In this document: one piece after another, positions 8,933-17,783 of the stretch
Position numbering within the stretch: the stretch's first letter is position 1
How the letters are laid out: every line of letters starts with the position of its first letter
From: Desulfobacterium sp.
Lineage (GTDB): Bacteria > Desulfobacterota > Desulfobacteria > Desulfobacterales > Desulfobacteraceae
Length of the DNA: 64,000 nucleotides
Assembly: GCA_016342325.1 (NCBI GenBank)
Contig: JAEINR010000023.1
Location: 1 to 64,000 of the forward strand
Direction: 5' to 3'
The notes under the pieces: model-generated
Databases searched by the model: none
What the model was told of the DNA's origin: nothing
What the model saw: the letters and a program-made list of their open reading frames with translations, nothing else
Made by a program: the position numbers and the translations under genes

Positions 8933-10183
8933 ATGACAATGGATGGCAGTATGGATATCGACGGTGAAATAGTCGATGACGGCAGTAGTTTTACAGGCAT
9001 TGTTCCCACCTTTATCACACCTAATAATCTTACTCGTTTTCATCTTTATGAGAAAATTGAATTGTCCGGTGAGAAAGGCGTTTATCGTTTTCGCTGCCTG
9101 TTGAAGGATACTCGCTCCATTCCGGAATCAACATTGATTCGGATGCTGATGTCCTGGGAATGCCTTTACATTCACAAGCAGGAACTGGGCGATTACGACC
9201 AGTATCTGAAGGACAATCTCCACATTATCCTTGCCAACGACAGTATTGCCATGGAAAAGCGGTCTCTGCTGTTTTCCGATATCTGTTCCGAGGTGATCCA
9301 GGGGGTGCTAAAGGAAAATTTCGGGGTTTCCAGCCTTGGGCCGAAGACCCTGACCAGCCTCAATGATCTGGTTCTAAAGGCCATTGGATTTATTTCAAAC
9401 ATTGATTCCCTCAAGGGGCTTGCCACCCTGATCGGCCACGACTACGAAACCCATATCCACTCCATCAAGGTGGGCTGGCTCATGGCGATCTTTGTCAAGG
9501 CAAACCCCCACCTCTTTGCCGTTTCAGGGAGAGCCTCATTTGAGAAGCTTGTTGTGGAGGCCACTGTCATGGGATTCCTCCATGATATCGGAAAGGCAAA
9601 AATTCCCAGTCGTGTCCTCAACAAAAAGGGACGGCTCAATAACCTGGAATATGTTGCCATCCAGGCCCACACCGCCTATTCCGTCAGCCTCCTGTTTGAA
9701 TCAAATTTTCCGAAATATGTGATGGAGGGGATCCTGTACCACCATGAGAACGAGGATGGGAGCGGTTATCCCTGCAGGTTAAAACAGGATGAAATCCCTT
9801 TGTTTGCAAAGATTTGTCATATTGCCGATGTGTTTGACGCCCTGACCTCCAAACGTCCCTACAAGGCCTCCAAAACACCCTATGAGGCCCTGGCCATCAT
9901 GACCGGAGTAAATCCCAAGCTCGATATTCTGCAACAGATGGAAAACGAGGTGTGGGAGACCGGTGCCGCCCCGGTTTCCGTTGTGGTGAGAAACGAGAAA
10001 AACCCCGACATTCGGCGGCTGAAACATGAGTCCCGGCTGAACAAGGAGGCTGAAAAGCGGGTCGAGGCCAGGGTGAAACTCAGGGACAGAGGCATGTCCC
10101 ATTGTTTCGATTCCGAGCTGTTAAAGGCGTTTGTCCTGACCCTGAACCGGAGCGAAAGCTTTGATTTTTCTACCTTGATCTAA
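8933..10183 (+). CDS. HD-GYP domain protein, probable c-di-GMP phosphodiesterase (copy 2)
   Basis: A 416-residue tandem paralogue of the previous gene, alignable end to end with only small gaps. It keeps FLHDIGKAKIP and HHENEDGSGYP, so it should also be an active phosphodiesterase. In this copy the segment after DVFDALTS (KRPYKASKTPYEAL) has the canonical spacing, so it may be the less altered copy. The shared N-terminal 165 residues are of unknown fold. An alternative ATG lies two codons downstream at 8939. The 3' end overlaps the convergent FUSC gene by 4 bases. Confidence 0.88.
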   Translation: MTMDGSMDIDGEIVDDGSSFTGIVPTFITPNNLTRFHLYEKIELSGEKGVYRFRCLLKDTRSIPESTLIRMLMSWECLYIHKQELGDYDQYLKDNLHIILANDSIAMEKRSLLFSDICSEVIQGVLKENFGVSSLGPKTLTSLNDLVLKAIGFISNIDSLKGLATLIGHDYETHIHSIKVGWLMAIFVKANPHLFAVSGRASFEKLVVEATVMGFLHDIGKAKIPSRVLNKKGRLNNLEYVAIQAHTAYSVSLLFESNFPKYVMEGILYHHENEDGSGYPCRLKQDEIPLFAKICHIADVFDALTSKRPYKASKTPYEALAIMTGVNPKLDILQQMENEVWETGAAPVSVVVRNEKNPDIRRLKHESRLNKEAEKRVEARVKLRDRGMSHCFDSELLKAFVLTLNRSESFDFSTLI

Positions 10184-11235
10184 TCTTCCAAGGCTGCGAC
10201 CAAATCTTCGGCCAGGTAGTGCATGGCGTGATAAAAGCTGAAAACCTGTTCCAGCTTGTGGAGGTCGAACCGTGTGGTTACCCCCTGGGAGCGAAGCTGA
10301 TGCAGTCGCTCTTCCGCGGCTGTAATGGCCTGGGCGAGGGGGGCTGTTTCCTTTGAATTCGGCCCGATTGCCCCATGGTTTTCCACCAGGGTCATCAACG
10401 CCGCCTTGCTTTGTTTGGCAAGAGCGATCAATTCCTTTTCCATGAGAATATCAAATCCTGCCGCCTCGGTGACGTTCAGGCTCCGGGCCATGGTCCGGAG
10501 ATGCTCCACAACCTTATCCATGGTGGAAACGATTGTTTTCAGGTTCTTGTTGAATTTCCTATGGTAGATCAAGGCCTCGTGCTGCTTGATGCTCTGGAAC
10601 AGTTCATGGTTTTTCCAAACCGTGCGGGTAAGATCTTCAAGTAGGGTTTCGTCCACCCTTTTTTGCCCATTCAGAAATGCCAGGGTCAGGAGATCGTATT
10701 TTTCGCAGCATTCCAGGCCTTGTTTCCTGATGTTTTCCTTGAGCACATCCACCACCCGGACAGGATATATCAGGACCGAGACCACAAAGGCGCAGAAGAT
10801 GCCGATGGCGATCTCGATGATCCTGGCAACGCCGAACCCCACTTTGTCCGGTGCTGCAAAGCCTGTCATGATAATGATGACGGCGGTGATGGCCGCCATC
10901 CGGTACCGTGGGTTGTAGTGGGTCATGAAACTGCAGGTACCCACGGCCAGTAGGATCGCACACAATCTTCCCAGGGTGGTGTCCGGAAAAAGGAGAAGGG
11001 AGCCAATGCCCATGAGGGCGCCGATGATGGTGCCGGAGAACCGGTAGAGGCACATGCGGATGGAGTCTGCCACATAGACCTGCATGACGATCACCGTTGT
11101 GATCACGGCCCAATAGCCGTACTCAAGGTTGTAAAAGGTGGTAATCCCGTAGCAAAGGCCCGCTGCAATGGCTGTCTTGATGCCGTGGATCCAGTGGATC
11201 CAGGGAAAGGTACGCCGGTTTTTCATGGTACTCAT
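10180..11235 (-). CDS. FUSC-family membrane protein (aromatic acid exporter-like)
   Basis: A 351-residue inner-membrane protein. The N-terminal half has about six hydrophobic helices (including AVITTVIVMQVYVADSIRM and RFSGTIIGALMGIGSLLL), the FUSC/DUF939 pattern found in aromatic acid efflux proteins and YccS/YhfK-like proteins. The C-terminal half is soluble and coiled-coil-like. It probably exports an organic anion, but the substrate is unknown. Its start overlaps the stop of the YgiQ-like gene by 4 bases, so it is the distal gene of a minus-strand operon with YgiQ and probably DarP. Confidence 0.8.
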   Translation of the reverse strand: MSTMKNRRTFPWIHWIHGIKTAIAAGLCYGITTFYNLEYGYWAVITTVIVMQVYVADSIRMCLYRFSGTIIGALMGIGSLLLFPDTTLGRLCAILLAVGTCSFMTHYNPRYRMAAITAVIIIMTGFAAPDKVGFGVARIIEIAIGIFCAFVVSVLIYPVRVVDVLKENIRKQGLECCEKYDLLTLAFLNGQKRVDETLLEDLTRTVWKNHELFQSIKQHEALIYHRKFNKNLKTIVSTMDKVVEHLRTMARSLNVTEAAGFDILMEKELIALAKQSKAALMTLVENHGAIGPNSKETAPLAQAITAAEERLHQLRSQGVTTRFDLHKLEQVFSFYHAMHYLAEDLVAALED

Positions 11236-12929
11236 TTTTTTTTTCTGCTGCCCGTGATGGTTTGTTTCTGTCTCTCCTTTGCCGAACGGTCCCGCTCCAC
11301 AAAGAGCTGTTTCCCGGAAACGGGATCGATCCCGGTGTGGTACATCAGGGTCGAGTAGGTGGAGGGGGTCGGGGTAAAAACCTGTACCTGTTCCGGGGTG
11401 ATCTTGAGCGTTTCGTGGCAGAATCGCTTGAGCCGTTTCATGTCATCCAGGGTGCATCCGGGGTGGGCCGCAATGAGGTAATAGGTCAGAAATTGTTTTT
11501 TGCCGGCCTTTTTCGACAGCTGGTCAAACTGCTGTTTAAACTTGATGAGCGTCCGGGGATCCGGCTTTCCCATGAGTTCCAGGATCTGGGTCTCGGTGTG
11601 CTCCGGTGCCACCTTCATCTGGCCGGACACGTGGCTGTTGACCACGGTCTTGAGAAAGGTCATGCCGTGGTCTTTGTCTGCAAGGAGGAGGTCGTACCGG
11701 ATGCCCGAACCGATGAAAACGTTTTTGACGCCTGGAATGTCACTGATCTGCCTGAGCAGCTTGAGCTGGCCTGAGTGATCGGGCTTGAGGCTTTTGCAGA
11801 CCCCGGGAAATAGGCATCGCTTATCCTTGCAGGCCCCTTGTTTCAGTTTCTTCTTGCACTCAAATCCGTACATGTTGGCCGTGGGGCCTCCCACATCGGC
11901 GATGGTCCCCTTGAACTTGGGGTGGCGGGCAAGGGTGTTTGCCTCGTTGATGATGGAGTCTTGGCTTCGCCATCGAACGGTTCGTCCCTCGTGCACGGCA
12001 ATGGCGCAGAAGTTGCACTCGCCGTAGCAGCCCCGATGGGTGGGGATGGAAAAGCGGATGGTGTCAAGGGCCTTGACCTTGCCATGTTTCCCGTAAAAGG
12101 GGTGGACTTCCCGTTCAAACCCCAGGTCGTAGATCCGGTCCATCTCCTTTGTGGTGGGGTAGGGCGGTGGGGGATTCTGGACCAGGAACCGGTCGTTGTG
12201 TTGCTGGGCAATGCCCTTGGCCGTCACCGGATCATTGTTGGCGTAAAAAAGGCCAAAACCATGGGAAAACTGCTTCTTGTCTTTGGCCGATGCTTCAAAC
12301 GAGGGAAGCGCGATAAACCCTTCCGGGATCGTCTTTGAAATGTAGCACACCCCGTTGATATCGGTGACCTTCCGGCCTTCATCCAGGGCCTTTGCAATGG
12401 AAACAACGGTGGATTCGGCCATGCCGTAGGCCAGGAAATCTGCCTTGGCATCAAAGAGGATGGAGCGCCGAACCTTGTTGGACCAGAAGTCGTAGTGGGC
12501 GATTCTCCTCAGGCTGGCTTCGATGCCGCCGAGGAGGATGGGACAGGTCTGTTTGAAATGGCGCTTGACCAGGTTGGTATAGGCGATGACGGCCCTGTCC
12601 GGACGGCGGTTGTTGGTTCCGCCCGGGGTATAGTCGTCGCTCTTTCTCCATTTTTTGGTGGCCGTATAGTTGGCGACCATGGAGTCCACCGAGCCCGAGG
12701 TGACACCCCAGAAGAGCCTGGGCTCGCCGAGGCGCGTGATGTCCGTATCGCTCTCAATGTCGGGCTGGGCAATGACCCCCACCCTGAAGCCCTGATCCAC
12801 CAGGAGTTTGCCAAGGATGGCAACGCCGGTATAGGGTGAGTCGATATAGGTGTCGCCGGTGACAAAAATGACATCAAGGCTGTCCCAGCCAAGGTGGCTG
12901 AGTTCTGCTTTCGTGGTTGGAAGAAACAT
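11232..12929 (-). CDS. YgiQ-family radical SAM protein (UPF0313)
   Basis: A 565-residue radical SAM enzyme. The [4Fe-4S] motif CYGECNFC (Cys301, Cys305, Cys308) sits inside HRGCYGECNFCAIAVHEGR, which is typical of YgiQ. The N-terminal 290 residues form the UPF0313 domain (FVTGDTYIDSPYTGVAILG near the start), and a later Cys cluster (CKDKRCLFPGVCKSL) is also family-typical. The reaction is not established. It is shorter than the roughly 740-residue enterobacterial form. It starts 2 bases after the darP stop and overlaps the FUSC gene. Confidence 0.9.
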   Translation of the reverse strand: MFLPTTKAELSHLGWDSLDVIFVTGDTYIDSPYTGVAILGKLLVDQGFRVGVIAQPDIESDTDITRLGEPRLFWGVTSGSVDSMVANYTATKKWRKSDDYTPGGTNNRRPDRAVIAYTNLVKRHFKQTCPILLGGIEASLRRIAHYDFWSNKVRRSILFDAKADFLAYGMAESTVVSIAKALDEGRKVTDINGVCYISKTIPEGFIALPSFEASAKDKKQFSHGFGLFYANNDPVTAKGIAQQHNDRFLVQNPPPPYPTTKEMDRIYDLGFEREVHPFYGKHGKVKALDTIRFSIPTHRGCYGECNFCAIAVHEGRTVRWRSQDSIINEANTLARHPKFKGTIADVGGPTANMYGFECKKKLKQGACKDKRCLFPGVCKSLKPDHSGQLKLLRQISDIPGVKNVFIGSGIRYDLLLADKDHGMTFLKTVVNSHVSGQMKVAPEHTETQILELMGKPDPRTLIKFKQQFDQLSKKAGKKQFLTYYLIAAHPGCTLDDMKRLKRFCHETLKITPEQVQVFTPTPSTYSTLMYHTGIDPVSGKQLFVERDRSAKERQKQTITGSRKKK

Positions 12930-12931
12930 CT

Positions 12932-13498
12932 CTAATCGTCGGCCTCTGTTAGCTCTTTGATGTACTTGAACAGGGTTCTGGATGATTTTGGCGGTTTTTT
13001 TGCCGAGATTTCATTTTTTGCATTCCTGGCAAGCTGCCGCAGCCGTTGGCGGTCGGCCTGGGGATGGTCGGTGATAAAGCTGTCGAGACTTGCCTGGTTC
13101 CCCTGGATCAGTTCGTCCCTCAACTGCTCCATCTTCTTGAACTTCGAGCTTGCCATGGCCCGGCCCATGGAGATCCGGTCAATGGCCGTGACAACGGATT
13201 CCGGATCGATGTCTCGCATGATGGTGCCGATGAATTGAAGCTGCCGCCGTTTTGCACCGTGGCGGGTGATGGTCTTTGCGAACAGAACCTCGCGCTTGAG
13301 TTCGTCGGGAATTGCCATTGACTTGATCTGTTCCTTGGAATGCTCTATCAGCTTCTCCCCAAGCCGTTGAAGGGCTTCCACCGCATGCTTGGCCTTTGTT
13401 CTGCTTTTCTCTTCCTTGTCAGGAAACATCTCTTCTTCCGTGTCAGGGACCATCTGTCTTAAGCCATCCTTTTCGCTAGGGTTGATTTCTGTTTTCAT
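12932..13498 (-). CDS. darP: Ribosome-associated protein DarP (YjgA, DUF615)
   Basis: A 188-residue protein with the DUF615 fold. The features used are RRQLQFIGTIMRDIDPESV, the ADRQRLRQLARNAKNE segment and the KPPKSSRTLFKYIKEL end, which match the pattern of E. coli YjgA/DarP. That protein binds the 50S subunit and helps late assembly. There is an N-terminal acidic extension. The start was placed at the ATG read from 13498 (MKTEINPSEK); an upstream in-frame ATG at 13531 would add 11 residues. Neither start has a strong ribosome binding site. The gene heads the darP-ygiQ-FUSC minus-strand run. Confidence 0.85.
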   Translation of the reverse strand: MKTEINPSEKDGLRQMVPDTEEEMFPDKEEKSRTKAKHAVEALQRLGEKLIEHSKEQIKSMAIPDELKREVLFAKTITRHGAKRRQLQFIGTIMRDIDPESVVTAIDRISMGRAMASSKFKKMEQLRDELIQGNQASLDSFITDHPQADRQRLRQLARNAKNEISAKKPPKSSRTLFKYIKELTEADD

Positions 13499-13620
13499 AA
13501 TCGGATAATCATACAGGAAATGGGATGACAATACAAGCAGGGCCTTGGGGGAACCCCACGAATTCCAGGGCGGTTATTCCGGGGGGTGTGTAAAACTTTT
13601 GTCGGTTTTTTCGTTTGGGG

Positions 13621-13649
13621 TTGACACCTGCCATCGCCCTAGGTATGAC
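13621..13649 (+). promoter_or_regulatory. Putative sigma-70 promoter of the TRAP operon
   Basis: TTGACA at 13621-13626, an exact 17-base spacer and TATGAC at 13644-13649. It sits at the very start of the TatT gene. Transcription from it would begin near 13656, which would favour the ATG at 13657 or a later start for that gene. Confidence 0.5.
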
Positions 13650-14508
13650 TTCTTTTATGGAACGCTCTTCAATTTACCGAACCATTCTCTTAATGTTGAT
13701 CACAGCGGTGCTGTGCGGATGCGGTGGTGTCACCAGTAATCTTGCCGATAGCCTTTCGGCCGCCATCCGGGAGAACAGTGACCTTGCCACCGTCAAGGAG
13801 GGTGGGCCCGCCTATTTGATCATGGTGGATGCATTTGTCTTGGACGACCCGTCAAATCCAAGGCTCCTCAAGTCGGCCGCAGGCCTCTATTCAATCTATT
13901 CAAGCTTCTTTGTCACGGATACCGAAAGACGCCTTCGCCTTACAGGGAAAGCCAGGGGGTATGCCCTGCGGGCCGCATGTGAGGCAAACCCGGATTTGTG
14001 CGGCCTCGAACAACTGGGGGAGGAAGGGTTTGACGCAAAAATCGCATCAGCCACCATTGACGACATAGGGATCCTCTACGCCCTGGGAACCGCCTGGGTC
14101 GGATGGATACAGGCCAGAAGCGGCAGTATCAAAGCCCTTGCCCAGATTCCCCGCATCGAGACCCTCATGGCCCGGGTGGTTGCGCTTGACGAAGGGTACA
14201 TGGACGGAACCGCCCATCTCTATCTCGGAGCACTTGCAATGGTTTTGCCCCCGGTTCTGGGGGGGAAGCCCGGGGTTGCCCAGGCTCATTTTGAGCGTGG
14301 GGTTGAGCTTGTCGGCACCAAAAACCTCATGGCCCGGGTGCTCTATGCGCAAAAATACGCCCGTCCCATGTTTGACCGGGAACTCCACGACCGGCTGTTG
14401 ACCGAGGTGGTGTCCTTGCCGGCCACAGTAGAGGGATACACCTTGATAAACACCCTTGCCAAGGAGCGGGCCAAAGCGCTTCTTGAGGGTAGTGACGACT
14501 ATTTTTAA
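13645..14508 (+). CDS. TRAP transporter TatT-component family lipoprotein
   Basis: About 287 residues. The N-terminus has a positive patch, a hydrophobic core and a lipobox ending in VLCGC, so this should be a lipoprotein. The rest is helical with the TatT signatures YSLYS-like YSIYSSFF, WVGWIQA and LYLGALAMVLPP. TatT proteins are TPR-containing partners of TRAP binding proteins. The gene is directly upstream of DctP, DctQ and DctM genes, making a complete four-gene operon with a 22-base gap to DctP. The start is uncertain: ATG at 13645, 13657 or 13693, the middle one fitting the promoter at 13621. Confidence 0.85.
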   Translation: MTSFMERSSIYRTILLMLITAVLCGCGGVTSNLADSLSAAIRENSDLATVKEGGPAYLIMVDAFVLDDPSNPRLLKSAAGLYSIYSSFFVTDTERRLRLTGKARGYALRAACEANPDLCGLEQLGEEGFDAKIASATIDDIGILYALGTAWVGWIQARSGSIKALAQIPRIETLMARVVALDEGYMDGTAHLYLGALAMVLPPVLGGKPGVAQAHFERGVELVGTKNLMARVLYAQKYARPMFDRELHDRLLTEVVSLPATVEGYTLINTLAKERAKALLEGSDDYF

Positions 14509-14530
14509 CTCCAACTGAGAAGGATCACCC

Positions 14531-15529
14531 ATGCTATTGAGAATAAGCCGTCTTGCCTTGCTGTTGTTTCTGGTTCTTTTTGTAAACGACATTCATGCTG
14601 CGGTTTTCAAGATCGCGACCCTGGCGCCGTCAGGGTCCTTTGAGATGACCCAGATGCAGGCGGCGGCAAAGGAGATCACGGCCGTTACCGAAGGGCGGGT
14701 CCGTTTCAAGTTCTTTCCGGGCGGGGTCATGGGAAACGACCAGGGCGTTCTAAGGAAGATCCGCATCAATCAACTCCAGGGGGGCGCACTCTCCCTGGGA
14801 AGCCTGTCCAGTTATTATCCGGACAGCCAGGTCTACAGCCTTCCCTTTGTCTTCAGCTCGTTTGAGGAGGTCGACTATGTGCGGCAGCGAATGGACCAGA
14901 TCCTCATGAAGGGGTATGAAAAAGCGGGATTTGTTGTTTTCGGCCTTGCCGAAGGGGGATTTGCCCGTATCATGTCCAGCCACCCTGTGGCAACGGTGGC
15001 CGATCTACAGAAGCAGAAGGTATGGATTCCCGAGAACAATGCCGCAGCCCTTGAGGCGGTGAAAGCCTATGGTGTCAGCCCCATCACCCTCTCCCTGGCA
15101 GATGTGAGGACCGGGCTCCAGACCGGGCTCCTGGATACGGTGGCGATTCCGCCGGCCTATGCCATTCTCCTGCACTGGCATACCCAGATCCGTTACATCA
15201 CCCAGATCCCCCTGATCTATACCAACGGCCTCCTTGCCATTGCCAAGCGGGCGTTTGATAAGCTTGATGCCGAGGACAGGGCCGTGGTCCGGTCCAAGAT
15301 GGGCCAAGCCTTTAACCGAATCGACAAACACAGCCGCCAGCAGAACGTCGAGGCCATGGAGGTGTTGAAAGAGATGGGGCTCAAGCTCGTTGTTCCCGAT
15401 GTCAAGGCATCGGAAACCTGGGAAAAAGAATCCCGAAAAGTACCGGAACAGCTGGTCGCCAAGGGGGTTCTGTCCCAAGAAATCCTCGATACCATTAATC
15501 TGCATCTTTCAACGATCAGGGCCCGGTAG
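14531..15529 (+). CDS. TRAP transporter solute-binding protein, DctP family
   Basis: A 332-residue periplasmic binding protein with a Sec signal peptide (cleavage likely after DIHA) followed by FKIATLAPSGSFEM, the usual DctP mature start. It would capture a carboxylate or related ligand and deliver it to the DctQM permease encoded next. The ligand-binding Arg region is present (a basic position near KVWIPENNAAALEA). The stop is followed one base later by the DctQ start, so the genes are cotranscribed and probably coupled. Confidence 0.9.
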   Translation: MLLRISRLALLLFLVLFVNDIHAAVFKIATLAPSGSFEMTQMQAAAKEITAVTEGRVRFKFFPGGVMGNDQGVLRKIRINQLQGGALSLGSLSSYYPDSQVYSLPFVFSSFEEVDYVRQRMDQILMKGYEKAGFVVFGLAEGGFARIMSSHPVATVADLQKQKVWIPENNAAALEAVKAYGVSPITLSLADVRTGLQTGLLDTVAIPPAYAILLHWHTQIRYITQIPLIYTNGLLAIAKRAFDKLDAEDRAVVRSKMGQAFNRIDKHSRQQNVEAMEVLKEMGLKLVVPDVKASETWEKESRKVPEQLVAKGVLSQEILDTINLHLSTIRAR

Positions 15530-15530
15530 A

Positions 15531-16016
15531 ATGAAGGCTTTCCCCATTACAAAATGGTTGTACCGGGTGGAGGATTTCATCCTCATCTTTCTGTTGTTTA
15601 CCATGATATCCATGGCTGTTCTCCAGATCGTCCTGAGAAACACCATTGGCGCCGGAATTGTCTGGGGCGATACCCTGGTGCGGATCCTGGTGCTCTGGAC
15701 CGGGCTTGTGGGAGCCATGGCTGCCACAAGGCAGAACAACCATATCAACATCAATATCGTGACCCGCTATCTTTCAAAGAAAAACACGTTGCTTGTGAAT
15801 GGCATCACCCTTTCTTTTACTGCCCTTGTCTGCCTTGTGACCGCCTGGTACAGCCTGGCCTTTGTGCGGATGGAGTTTGAGTTCAGCACCCCTGCCTTTG
15901 CCAGCGTTCCGGGCTGGGCCTGCCAGTCGGTAATTCCCGTGGCATTCCTGGTGATCGGCCTGCGATGCCTGGGCCTTGCCGTAACCTCCTTTCAACGCTA
16001 CAGAAAGTCTTCTTAA
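15531..16016 (+). CDS. TRAP transporter small permease subunit, DctQ family
   Basis: A 161-residue protein with four predicted membrane helices. The conserved VVLRN-like motif appears as LQIVLRN (near residue 35) and is followed by WGDTLVRILVLWTGLVGA, both DctQ hallmarks. It pairs with the large DctM subunit encoded next. The ATG at 15531 lies one base after the DctP stop. A longer frame reaching back to 15390 overlaps DctP and is not used. Confidence 0.9.
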   Translation: MKAFPITKWLYRVEDFILIFLLFTMISMAVLQIVLRNTIGAGIVWGDTLVRILVLWTGLVGAMAATRQNNHININIVTRYLSKKNTLLVNGITLSFTALVCLVTAWYSLAFVRMEFEFSTPAFASVPGWACQSVIPVAFLVIGLRCLGLAVTSFQRYRKSS

Positions 16017-16018
16017 CC

Positions 16019-17299
16019 GTGAGTCTTTTTCTCTTTGTCTCCCTGGCCGTTTTTCTGGCCCTATTGGGAACGCCTTTGTTCGCCGTTATCCTGTCCATCG
16101 CCTGTGCAGGGTTTTACTTTTCCGGTATCGATCTTTCGGCCATTGCCATTGAACTCTACAGGCTCACCGACACCCCGGTCATGTCCGCCCTGCCCATGTT
16201 CACCGTTGCAGGTTACCTCCTTGGAGAGAGCAACACGTCAACCCGCCTTGTCCGGCTGTCCAGTGCGTTTCTGGGGTGGATGCCCGGGGGGCTTGCCGTT
16301 GTCAGCTTTGTCACCTGTGCCCTGTTCACCGCATTTACAGGGGCTTCCGGCGTTACCATCGTTGCCGTGGGTGCCCTGCTCCTTCCGGCCCTTACCCGGG
16401 CCGGTTACGATGAAAAGTTCAGCCTGGGGCTTGTCACCACCTCGGGCAGCCTTGGGCTACTGCTTCCCCCCTCTTTGCCGCTGATCCTCTACGGCATCGT
16501 TGCCCAGCAGATGGGCAGCGGCACAACCATCGAGATCGAACAGCTCTTTATCGCAGGCACCCTTCCCGCTGTCACCATGATCGTCCTTCTGTCCCTGTGG
16601 AGCGCCGCAGCCAACAGGGACCGGGCCATTCCCCTGCAACGATTTTCCTGGGCCGAGGCATGGGCGGCCGTAAGGGAGGTTGCCTGGGAGATACCCCTTC
16701 CGATCTTTCTTCTCGCTGGCATCTACGGCGGTATCTTTGCCGTTTCAGAGGCTGCGGCCGTGGTCGCCCTCTATGTCCTTGTAGTAGAGGTGTTTGTCTA
16801 CAAAGAGATCCCGATTGCCAGACTTCCCATGATTATAAGGGAGGCCATGGTCATGGTGGGGGGGATACTTCTGATCCTGGGTGTGAGCCTTGCCTTTACG
16901 AACTTTCTGGTGGATGCGGAGATCCCGGCAAAGCTGTTTACCCTTATCCAGGGCCATATTTCCAGTAAATTCACCTTTTTGATTCTCTTGAATATCCTCC
17001 TTCTTTTCCTGGGGGCCATCCTGGATATTTTTTCCGCCATCGTGATCATGGTGCCCCTGCTGCTTCCTGTGGCCGAAAGCTACGGCATCAATCCCATCCA
17101 CCTTGGCATCATTTTTCTTGCCAACATGCAGATCGGCTATTTTACCCCGCCTGTGGGCATGAATCTCTTCATCGCCTCCTACCGGTTCAAGAAACCGGTG
17201 ACCGAGATCTACAGTTCGGCCCTGCCGTTCATGTTCGTGATGCTCCTGGCCCTTGCCATCATCACCTATGTGCCGTGGCTCAGCCTCGTTTTTCTGTAA
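16019..17299 (+). CDS. TRAP transporter large permease subunit, DctM family
   Basis: About 426 residues and some 12 membrane helices; it is the channel-forming Na+-coupled subunit. Family motifs include the FTAFTGASGVTIVAVGALLLPAL region, GLLLPPSLPLILYG and the C-terminal FTPPVGMNLFIASYRF. The GTG at 16019, 3 bases after the DctQ stop, gives the normal family N-terminus (VSLFLFVSLAVFLALLGTP). An ATG at 15965 would add 18 residues overlapping DctQ. This completes the TatT-DctP-DctQ-DctM operon. Confidence 0.9.
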   Translation: MSLFLFVSLAVFLALLGTPLFAVILSIACAGFYFSGIDLSAIAIELYRLTDTPVMSALPMFTVAGYLLGESNTSTRLVRLSSAFLGWMPGGLAVVSFVTCALFTAFTGASGVTIVAVGALLLPALTRAGYDEKFSLGLVTTSGSLGLLLPPSLPLILYGIVAQQMGSGTTIEIEQLFIAGTLPAVTMIVLLSLWSAAANRDRAIPLQRFSWAEAWAAVREVAWEIPLPIFLLAGIYGGIFAVSEAAAVVALYVLVVEVFVYKEIPIARLPMIIREAMVMVGGILLILGVSLAFTNFLVDAEIPAKLFTLIQGHISSKFTFLILLNILLLFLGAILDIFSAIVIMVPLLLPVAESYGINPIHLGIIFLANMQIGYFTPPVGMNLFIASYRFKKPVTEIYSSALPFMFVMLLALAIITYVPWLSLVFL

Positions 17300-17349
17300 T
17301 CCATCGAACTTCTTTTCTGTTTTATCCGCCTGTTTAAATTAGAGAGCTG

Positions 17350-17379
17350 TTGACAATACCCGGTGCCATGCTCTATATG
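17350..17379 (+). promoter_or_regulatory. Putative promoter of the riboswitch transcript
   Basis: TTGACA at 17350-17355, an 18-base spacer and TATATG at 17374-17379, upstream of repeat A and the cobalamin riboswitch. Confidence 0.45.
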
Positions 17380-17429
17380 GTTACACAATGAACAGGTGCA
17401 AATCCATGTGCGAAAGCATTTATTGCTCT

Positions 17430-17490
17430 GGTCAAACCAATTGATACCGCTACCTATTAATGATGCTGGGTTGGTATCACGTCATTTGAC
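17430..17490 (+). repeat. Short intergenic repeat, family A, with inverted flanks
   Basis: Contains aattgataccgctacctatt followed by aatgatgctggg, alignable with copies at 24870 and 8760. In this copy the ends are inverted repeats (ggtcaaa and tgatacc on the left, ggtatca and tttgacc on the right), so it can fold into a long hairpin. It lies in the leader between the promoter and the riboswitch. Confidence 0.5.
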
Positions 17491-17499
17491 CGGCACTAT

Positions 17500-17662
17500 A
17501 GTAACGTTAAAAGGAAAGAGGGGGAAGATCCCTCGCATGCCAGCCGTTGCCGTGATCGGGGACAAACGCCGCACAATGCCACTTGGGAGTCGCTTTAAAC
17601 CCTAACTCTCCCTGGGAAGGCGCGGCAGTTTGGATGATCCGTAAGCCGGAAAGCCTGCCTGT
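17500..17662 (+). promoter_or_regulatory. Cobalamin (adenosylcobalamin-type) riboswitch
   Basis: The B12 box is clear as gtaagccggaaagcctgcct (17641-17660). It is preceded by gccact at 17578 and gggaaggcg at 17614, spaced as in cobalamin riboswitch cores, and by the purine-rich ttaaaaggaaagagg 5' region. It lies about 120 bases upstream of the TrpD-like gene. No U-tract terminator is obvious after it. A gcgccc/gggcgt hairpin (17724-17749) lies just before the gggagg ribosome binding site, so control of translation initiation seems more likely. Cobamide should repress the downstream genes. Confidence 0.85.
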
Positions 17663-17783
17663 TCATGAGTGTGTCTTAAGGATTCTTGCTGGATGTTATC
17701 CCAATCGATTACCGGTCATGGGTGCGCCCTTTTGCAGAACTTTGGGCGTCTCTTCGGCTGGCTGACTCTATTGGGAGGTTAGC

